NCBI GenBank assembly: GCA_033977485.1
Contig: CM066991.1
Coordinates: 57,717,350-57,781,349 of the forward strand
Source: Hydrangea macrophylla
Lineage: Eukaryota; Streptophyta; Magnoliopsida; Cornales; Hydrangeaceae
Direction: 5' to 3'
Length of the DNA stretch: 64,000 nucleotides
Position numbers and translations under genes: made by a program. Below are positions 57,561 through 64,000 of the stretch, in pieces. Positions within the stretch are counted from its first letter, which is position 1. Every line of letters starts with the position of its first letter. The notes beneath the pieces were generated by a model. It saw only the letters and a program-made list of their open reading frames with translations. It did no database searches and was not told the DNA's origin.

Positions 57561-59139
57561 TGATCCTGTCACATACGAAGAGGCAATGGCTGATGTTGAT
57601 TCAGCTCATTGGGTTAAAGCTATGAAGGCTGAATTGGAATCTATGGATTCCAATCAAGTCTGGGATCTTGTAGAACTTCCAGCCAATATTAAACCCATTG
57701 GCTGTAAGTGGGTCTATAAGAGGAAAAGAGGATCTGATGGAAAGGTTGAGACCTTTAAGGCTAGGCTTGTAGCGAAAGGTTATACTCAGAGGGAGGGCAT
57801 TGACTATGAGGAAACCTTCTCGCCGGTGGCCATGCTCAAGTCCATTAGGATACTCTTATCCATTGCTGCATGCCTAGATTATGAGATCTGGCAGATGGAC
57901 GTCAAGACTGCATTCTTGAATGGCAATCTTGAGGAGGACATCTATATGCAACAACCAGAAGGGTTCATAGCTGGTCGGAAAGGTAACTTGGTATAAAAGT
58001 TGCAAAAGTCCATTTATGGGCTTAAGCAGGCATCCAGGAGTTGGAACATCCGATTTGACCAAGCGGTCAAGTCGTTTGGTTTCATACAGAATCTGGATGA
58101 ACCTTGTGTATACAAGAAGAGTGAAGGAAAAGTGGTGGCCTTTCTTGTGCTTTACGTTGACGATATTCTACTCATTGGGAATGATGTAGCGGCATTATCA
58201 ACAATCAAGGTTTGGCTAGCTAGTACTTTCGATATGAAGGATCTAGGAGAGGCGAGCTATATTCTTGGGATAAAGCTCTTTCGGGATCGCAAGCGAAAGA
58301 TAATGGGATTGTCTCAAGCTGGTTATATCGATAAGGTGCTAACTAGGTTTTCTATGGATAATTCAAAGAATGGTTTGTTACCTTTCAGGCATAGTTTAGC
58401 GTTCTCCAAGGACCAGTGTCCAAAGACACAAGAGGAGAGGAATCGCATGGCAGGAATTCCCTATGCCTCGGCAGTGGGAAATCTCATGTATGCGATGTTA
58501 TGCACTAGACCAGATATCTGCTTTGCCGTTGGCATGGTTAGTAGATATCAATCGAATCCAGGTCCAGAGCACTGGATAGCCGTTAAGCACATTCTTAAGT
58601 ACTTGAGAAGGACTAAAGATTACATGCTTATGTACGGTGGTAGTGAGTTAATTCCAGTAGGATACACTGACTCGGATTTTATGTCAGATAAAGATTCGAG
58701 GAAGTCGACATCCGGACATCTTTTTACCTTGGGAGGTGGTGCTGTTAGTTGGAGGAGCATTAAGCAGAAATGCATTGCAGACTCAACTACAGAAGCTGAG
58801 TATGTGGCTGCTTGTAAAGCCGCAAAGGAAGTTGTTTGGCTCAAGAAGTTCCTTATGGAACTCGAGGTGGTACCAGCGTCGCTGTCACCTATTACGCTTT
58901 ATTGTGATAATAGTGGGGCAGTGGCTCAGTCCAAGGAGCCAAGGAACCACGGAAAGGGAAAGCACGTAGAGCGGAAATATCATCTTATCCGAGATATTGT
59001 TCAACGTGGAGATGTGACTGTCACCAAGATTGCCACCGCTGACAATCTTGCTGATCCGTTTACAAAGGCCTTGCCACAGAAGGTCTTTGATCGTCATCTA
59101 GATAGTTTAGGTCTCATATGTAATCATGTATGGTTGTGA
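57561..59139 (+). pseudogene. Copia reverse transcriptase and RNase H, element F
   Basis: RT runs from [20 protein letters not shown] through [59 protein letters not shown], a TAA at 57,994, KLQKSIYGLKQASRSWNIRF and the catalytic YVDDILLIGND (58,153 onward). RNase H shows GYTDSDFMSDKDSRKSTSGH, ADSTTEAEYVAACKAAKE and LYCDNSGAVAQSK, then ENLADPFTK-like ATADNLADPFTKALP to the stop at 59,139. Apart from one stop this part is intact and reads in the same frame as integrase. Confidence 0.9.
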
Positions 59140-59140
59140 G

Positions 59141-59154
59141 TGCAAGTGGGAGTT
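59141..59154 (+). other. Polypurine tract of element F
   Basis: GCAAGTGGGAGTT directly before the 3' LTR; its purine-rich part (AAGTGGGAG) primes plus-strand synthesis in Copia elements. Confidence 0.75.
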
Positions 59155-60653
59155 TGTTGGGTTTGTGCTCTCAAACCATTACTTTATGTATGAGACATTA
59201 GCATTTGAATATATGGATATCAGTTTTACATTATGTATGTTCCTTTCATGAGATGATTGTTTAATCCATAAGTATCATAGTAAGTAATTCGTGTATGTAT
59301 GAGATATATACAAGTGAGATACGAATTACTATTCTTTGATACTTAAAGCTTGTCACAGTGGATGATGAGACTGGATATCTCATCAAGTCTACACTGTAGC
59401 ATGATTGACTACCATTGGATGGAGTGATTAATCTCAATCACTAGAGTGTTACTCTTAGTTGATATGCTAGTGCTTATAGTGCATTGACGGACCTGAGCTT
59501 TCCTGTTGACACTCAAGACTGTCAAATAGTCAATAGGAACTCATAACTTGTATAAGGCACGTGTTCTTAATCTTGAGACGATTATGAACACAGACTGTGG
59601 ATATGACTGCTTTGACTTACCAATCAGTGAGGTCTATAAAAGATCAACACCTGGGTATCTTGGGTATGTCATGTTCATAGGGTTGTGAACATATATTGTC
59701 AAGATAGAATCTACCCTCTGATTCAGAGTAAGCATTCCCTTGAGAATGTCACCAAGTTGATTACTGAGTACTGCAGTCTTGTTGATAAGAGTTATCAACA
59801 TGTTTGGTAATCATGAGAGGTGAATGGGACTCAAGGAATACAAGAAGTAATCATGATTTAGGTTGACAGTAACAGTTATCCGACTACCTGAATAAGATTA
59901 CGAATGCTAACGGTAGAGGGACATTAGTACACCATACAAGTCTAGTTATCGCTTCGGATATGTTCTTTTGCGTTGGAGTTCAGTTATCGTTTTATAGTGG
60001 AGTAAACGTTAACTGATCAGTCGATTAATTTGCTGATCAAAGAGTTTGGTCATGAGAATTAATCAACTGATCTGAGCCAACAATAAAGAGCCTAGGAGGT
60101 CCCACTCTTAGCTCCGCTAGGATGCTTGGAAAGGCAAATGAGGATGATGTCAAGACAGGTTCGATCGATTGAAATTGTCTCGATCGATTAAAGTCTAGAC
60201 AGGTTCGATCGATTGAAGATGGTTCGATCGATCTAAGGTTCGATCGATCGAAACCACTTCGATCGCTCGAAGTCTAGGTCGGTTCTGGGAATCTATAAAT
60301 AGGGCAGCTGCGTTCTGGAAAAGGGGTTCGTCGTTTTTATTAACCAGACGCTGCTGAAACTGTTTTAGATTACCAAACCTTCTCCTTCCTCTCTATTAGA
60401 GATCCCACCATCTCTAGTCTCTCCGGGAAGCATCCGCAGGAGACATAAGGGTGAAGACAGCCTAGTGGAGGCTGCTGCATCACCAAGGAGAAGAAAATCA
60501 GAATTGGGTTCAAGACACGAAGGTATAACTCTTGTCCCCTCTTGTACGCATCTATGGAATTGACGAGTAGTAGATCCGGGGATACCAAACGTTTTATAAC
60601 TTGATTATTTCCGCTGCGCGTTTAAAAATTAATTTAAACCAATTTTTCTATCA
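59155..60653 (+). repeat. 3' LTR of element F (1,499 bp)
   Basis: It starts TGTTGGGTTTGTGC and ends CTATCA, followed by the CTATT duplication. It matches 51,960-53,458 with about 23 mismatches and no length change. Confidence 0.95.
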
Positions 60654-60658
60654 CTATT

Positions 60659-61744
60659 TCCAAGGTTGGCTTGATGCTATATCGGGGCAAGTTTGGAAAT
60701 CTATTTGATGCCTCCTACCATTGGCTGAGTGCTCGGGGAAGCTACCTTGGAGCTTGTGAGTCTTGTGAGTCCTCGGGAACTGGCTAAGAGTTGAGACTTA
60801 CCCTAGCTCGGAGTCTTTAAGTGCTCGAGAATTGGATAAGAGTTAAGACTCAGCCTAATTTGGAGTCTTTTACTTAAGTTAAGCTTCCAGGATGGTCATC
60901 TTCTACCCGTAAACCTTCGTCAAGATTGTGGGTAAAAGAATTTGACCATATTGGAAAAGCCGACCTAAAGTGTGTGTCTTTAGGGTCCTTTTGTGTTAAC
61001 TCCCCAGGATGGTTATCTTCTGCCTAGCCAGCCTTCGTCAAGACCGTTGGGAGAAAAGTTTGACCATGTTGGTGGAGCCGACCTAAATCACGTTGCTTTA
61101 GGGTCTTTTTACTCCTCTATCATCGGCCAACCTAAGAGATTTTAGTCACCTCTCTCGTTGATTTGGACCTAAGTGGAGTTATTGCCTCTAAGTACTATAG
61201 GCGCCCGGGTTGTCTAAGAGTTTGACTTAGTTACCACAAGGCCTGTTAGTACTCGGTGTGATTGCATGTTTAGTCCATTGTGCCTTTCTTTCCCCCAAGC
61301 TTTCGCAAAGACGAGGGTCTTGTAGAGGCAAGAAATGTAGGTAATCGACCTGGAACATGGGTGGTTACAGGGTCTTTTGAAGCTTGCCATCATCAGTCTC
61401 CTAGGAGGATTTTCCCCCATCGTAGGTTGGACCTAAGCAAAGCCGATGCCTTGGGCGTGACCCCGAGGTCTTTTGCCTCGGGTACGATCCTGAGATCTTT
61501 ATTGCCTGGGTTTGGAGCCCGAGGTCTTTTGTGCCTGGGTTCGGAGCTCGAGGTCTTTTGATGTGCCTCGGGTGTGGTCCAAGGTCTTTTGATGTGCCTC
61601 GGGTGTGGCCCGAGGTCTTTTTAAGAGCTCTCTGACAGTCTGCAGAGCCTCATCAAATGATCGGGAAAGTACCACTATAGTTGGATTGGTTGAGACTGTT
61701 AGAGATAGGAGGTCAGGCCAGGATCACCGGACTCCTGATTACTC
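60659..61744. other. Non-coding interior of element D
   Basis: No pol remains were found on either strand. The stretch holds short repeats: CAGGATGGTCATCTTCTACC and a similar copy about 120 bp later (60,890 and 61,007), and CCTCGGGTGTGGCCCGAGGT variants at 61,440-61,620. It may be the 3' non-coding region after a pol deletion. Confidence 0.5.
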
Positions 61745-63133
61745 TGAGCTGGATTCAAGGTCGGGATCATTGAATCCTGACTGCTGCGAACTAGAGGTGA
61801 GGTTGGGGCTGTCGAACTTAGACCGCTACGAACTGGAGGTCGGGTTGGGACTGCCAGACCCTGCCTATTGTGAGCTGGAGGTCGGGTCGGGACTGCCGGA
61901 CCCTGACAGCTGTGAACTGGAAGAACTGTCAGAACTCCCGGGTTGATCTCGCTTTCGCTTACTTCTGGAAAACTCATTGCTTACGCACCCGGGGTCTTTG
62001 GGTTTTAAAATTTCTTCAGTGCCAATGTATTCTCCAACCCTCTCAGTGAGTTCAACTAAGGTTTTCGGTCAATTTCTGTAAAATGACGCGGCGCACTTGG
62101 TGTGTTGAACTCCCGAGCAGAAGGCTATAATAGCGACAGTTTCATCAAGATCATAGATTCCGAGATTCTCTTGATTAAATCGGTCGGTGAATTCCTTGAG
62201 GGTCTCATTATTTCTTTGTATGACTGTCAGTAGCTGCATGTCAAGCTTTGGTTATTCATGCATATCGATGAACTGGTTGATGAACTGCTTGCTGAGTTGC
62301 TTGAAACTGCGGGCCGATCGGGGCTCCAAGGAGTAGAACCATTGCACGGCCAGGTCTTTCAAAGTGCTGGGGAAGGCCACGCAATGTAGCTCATCAGAGT
62401 TGGTGGCTAGGGTCATCTGAGCCTTGTAGGTCTGGACGTGGTCGACAGGGCTTCCCAAGCCGTTATAGGGATTTAGGCGAGGCTGCTTAAATTTGCGTGG
62501 GATGGCAAACCTCGTGATCTGGCTAGAGAATAGTGACTATGTCTCGGTATTGGGGTGATTCTGAGTAGGGTTCTGGCCCAGCCTTTTGGCCACTCCATCA
62601 ATCTATTTCTGTAAGTCCTTGATACGTGCCACCACACCTTCCCGACCGGTATCCGAGGTACAGATCGGGTCAGTGGAGGAGGCTTCCTTTTCATGGCAGT
62701 GTGCTGTCCCTTGGGATCTGGCTTAGCTATGACACCAGTTCATCGTGTGCCTAGGGACACCTCAGCTCTTGACCGAGTGACCCTGGACTGATTCCCGGGC
62801 CATATGCTCCTGCCTTTCCTCTCAGGCAGCACGCCTACTGTTGATGTCTCTGGCATCCTCAACACGGGACGGGTTGGCTCGGGCACTTTGTTTGGTCAAG
62901 TTCGGTTTCCGACCGTATGCAACATTCCCGGATCGTTTCCCGGCCACTGGAGGACTGCTTTGCTGGACCAGCAGGGCTTCGATCTGTTGCTCGATTTGAT
63001 GCTAGCCCTCCAAGAGTTATATGAGGGTCGTGATGATCTGCTCAGATGCCATGACTGTCGCAGCCGATGCTGGGGTCGACAGAATATCCCGGTTGCTTTG
63101 ATGTGCAGTCTTCTCACTGTTCGTCGGAGGCAT
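61745..63133 (-). pseudogene. gag: Tat-like gag of element D
   Basis: The start at 63,133 reads MPPTNSEKTAHQSNRDIL, like element E. The capsid domain at 62,458-61,990 reads DHVQTYKAQMTLATNSDELH, CVAFPSTLKDLAVQWFYSLE and FKQLSKQFINQFIDMHE, then (after a stop) ETLKEFTDRFNQ and AIIAFCSGVQHTKCAA. It ends in a Ser/Pro-rich repeat of about 42 bp (SGSGSPDPTSSSQ-like, about 61,745-61,930). Stops and frame changes at about 63,015, 62,460, 62,250 and 61,890 inactivate it. The capsid is clearly homologous to element E's at 18,808-18,275. Confidence 0.75.
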
Positions 63134-63172
63134 GGCTGTCAGCCAAGAGATTTGTTGATGAAGAACTTGTCG

Positions 63173-63191
63173 TTCCCACAGACGGCACCAA
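63173..63191 (-). other. Primer binding site of element D
   Basis: The minus strand reads TTGGTGCCGTCTGTGGGAA, one base from the common Tat site TTGGCGCCGTCTGTGGGAA, two bases from the LTR. Confidence 0.8.
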
Positions 63192-63193
63192 GC

Positions 63194-63233
63194 TAATGAT
63201 GCCAAAATTTGGTAAGAGGTAAATAGAGTAGAT

Positions 63234-63274
<41 letters not shown>

Positions 63275-63878
63275 GTTTTTTTGTATGTGGTTTGGCCCTG
63301 TTAATGAAGGTACCTACGTCCACGTGTGTATCTGAGCACGTTCACTATATTGTAAAAAGTCGGGGACCTGTGGTGAACCAACAATAGTTTGGAGCTACCG
63401 TAGGTCGGCCAGGCGTGTTAGTGACTACTATAGAGGTGCCAAAGAGACTGAAAAGTCGGTCCCTTTAAAGGAGGGTGAGTGGTCTCTTTTATAGATCCAA
63501 GAAACCTACTCGTACATGGATAAGGAAATATAATCCAATTGAGCTTGATTGGCATTAATTATGGGGGTTTCCTAATTGGATTAGGAAACAAAGTCCACTT
63601 TCCATAAGTCTTCTATCTTGAGTAGGAAACTGCCTAGAATATTCTGGGGCATATGTTGTGGGCCCAGCTGGCCTGCGCCTGTACGGACCGTGCCAGTGCA
63701 GTCTTCCCGACCTGTTGGTCTGGTCGTGAATGAACCGCTCAGGATGGTGAGTCTCGGGTAGACTAGACCGCTCGGGCTGATGCTTGTCCAAGGAGTTGTG
63801 CATAATTTGACCTGGATAGGAACCGATTGCTGAGTTGAACCGCTCGGTCATAGGACAGAGCCAATTTTGGGTGTATCA
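63194..63878 (-). repeat. 5' LTR of element D (plus-strand right copy)
   Basis: It starts TAATGATGCC (TG mutated to TA) and ends GGGTGTATCA, followed by GGTAT. (GA)n at about 63,234-63,270. About 60 differences from the left copy by eye. Confidence 0.85.
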
Positions 63879-63883
63879 GGTAT

Positions 63884-64000
63884 GCTTATTATGATAATAG
63901 ATATAGGATGAACTAAAGTAAACCCAACACTGAAGAACTACAACTATCAAAGCTAAGAGTAACTCCATTATCTCAGGGATTTCTTGCAACCAAAAATAAA
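63884..64000. other. Unassigned flank of element D
   Basis: The continuation of the DNA that element D entered, possibly the 5' side of hAT element I. TTTCTTGCAACCAAA near 63,981 is the exact reverse complement of a 15-mer near 50,524, which weakly supports a link to that region. Confidence 0.3.

Larger units (their letters stand above)
51960..60653 (+). mobile_element. Element F: near-complete Ty1/Copia, CTATT duplication
   Basis: It is flanked by CTATT at 51,955-51,959 and 60,654-60,658. Two LTRs of 1,499 bp each, a Met-type primer site, a 1.7-kb leader, gag, protease, integrase, RT and RNase H in Copia order, and a polypurine tract. By eye the LTRs differ at about 23 positions. The coding region has one frameshift and two stops. 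It inserted into the polypurine tract of element D. Confidence 0.95.
51255..63878 (-). mobile_element. Element D: gag-only Tat-like element with GGTAT duplication
   Basis: It is flanked by GGTAT at 51,250-51,254 and 63,879-63,883. Minus-strand order: 5' LTR (63,878-63,194), primer site, gag (63,133-about 61,745), non-coding stretch to 60,659, and 3' LTR (51,946-51,255), with Copia element F inserted beside the 3' LTR. Without F it is about 3.9 kb and has no protease, RT or integrase. A gag-only element with LTRs and duplication fits the TR-GAG class of non-autonomous elements. By eye the LTRs differ at about 60 of 690 positions, so D is much older than F. Confidence 0.8.

Overview
The window looks like plant nuclear DNA, probably from a eudicot. 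It is a dense nest of transposable elements, and I found no host protein gene, functional tRNA gene or intact rRNA gene. The plant call rests on Ty3/Gypsy and Ty1/Copia elements with plant-type primer sites, hAT transposase remnants, a Cassandra-like 5S-bearing TRIM, and plant-only domains (plant mobile domain, DUF7745). I cannot name the species.

Layout, left to right. 1-3.7 kb: a tRNA-related SINE head abutting a decayed TTF-type hAT element (minus). 3.8-6.95 kb: an Athila-like gag, primer site and LTR (minus). 6.95-13.27 kb: two related Tekay-like Ty3/Gypsy remnants (minus), one LTR lying inside the other's gag. 13.27-14.02 kb: an LTR fragment of the family of the large element at 30-50 kb. 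14.03-20.29 kb: a Tat-like element (minus) with gag, PR, RT, RNase H and INT, all broken. 20.87-21.45 kb: a Cassandra-like TRIM. 21.78-23.88 kb: another Ty3/Gypsy LTR remnant.

From 23.89 kb to about 51.2 kb lies one Ac-type (BED finger) hAT element split by two insertions. Each insertion has an exact 5-bp target duplication and the hAT reading frame can be followed across both. The first is a 4.1-kb solo LTR (25,253-29,370, AATTT). The second is a 19.7-kb Tat-type element, here called element C (30,443-50,108, CTTAC). C has a single gag-pol frame of about 2,150 codons with eight stops and no frameshift. It also carries two antisense genes, one DUF7745-like and one multi-exon plant-mobile-domain gene, and a 156-bp tandem array. 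51,255-63,878 is a gag-only Tat-like element (TSD GGTAT) that was itself hit by a near-complete Ty1/Copia element (51,960-60,653, TSD CTATT, two 1,499-bp LTRs).

The most unusual signal is shared by several unrelated LTR families. A short cluster of palindromes, with a different sequence in each family, sits about 20-200 bp upstream of a TATA-like box. In element C the same palindrome also stands in front of the antisense plant-mobile-domain gene. This may be a family-specific recognition module of the LTR promoters; its function is inferred, not shown.
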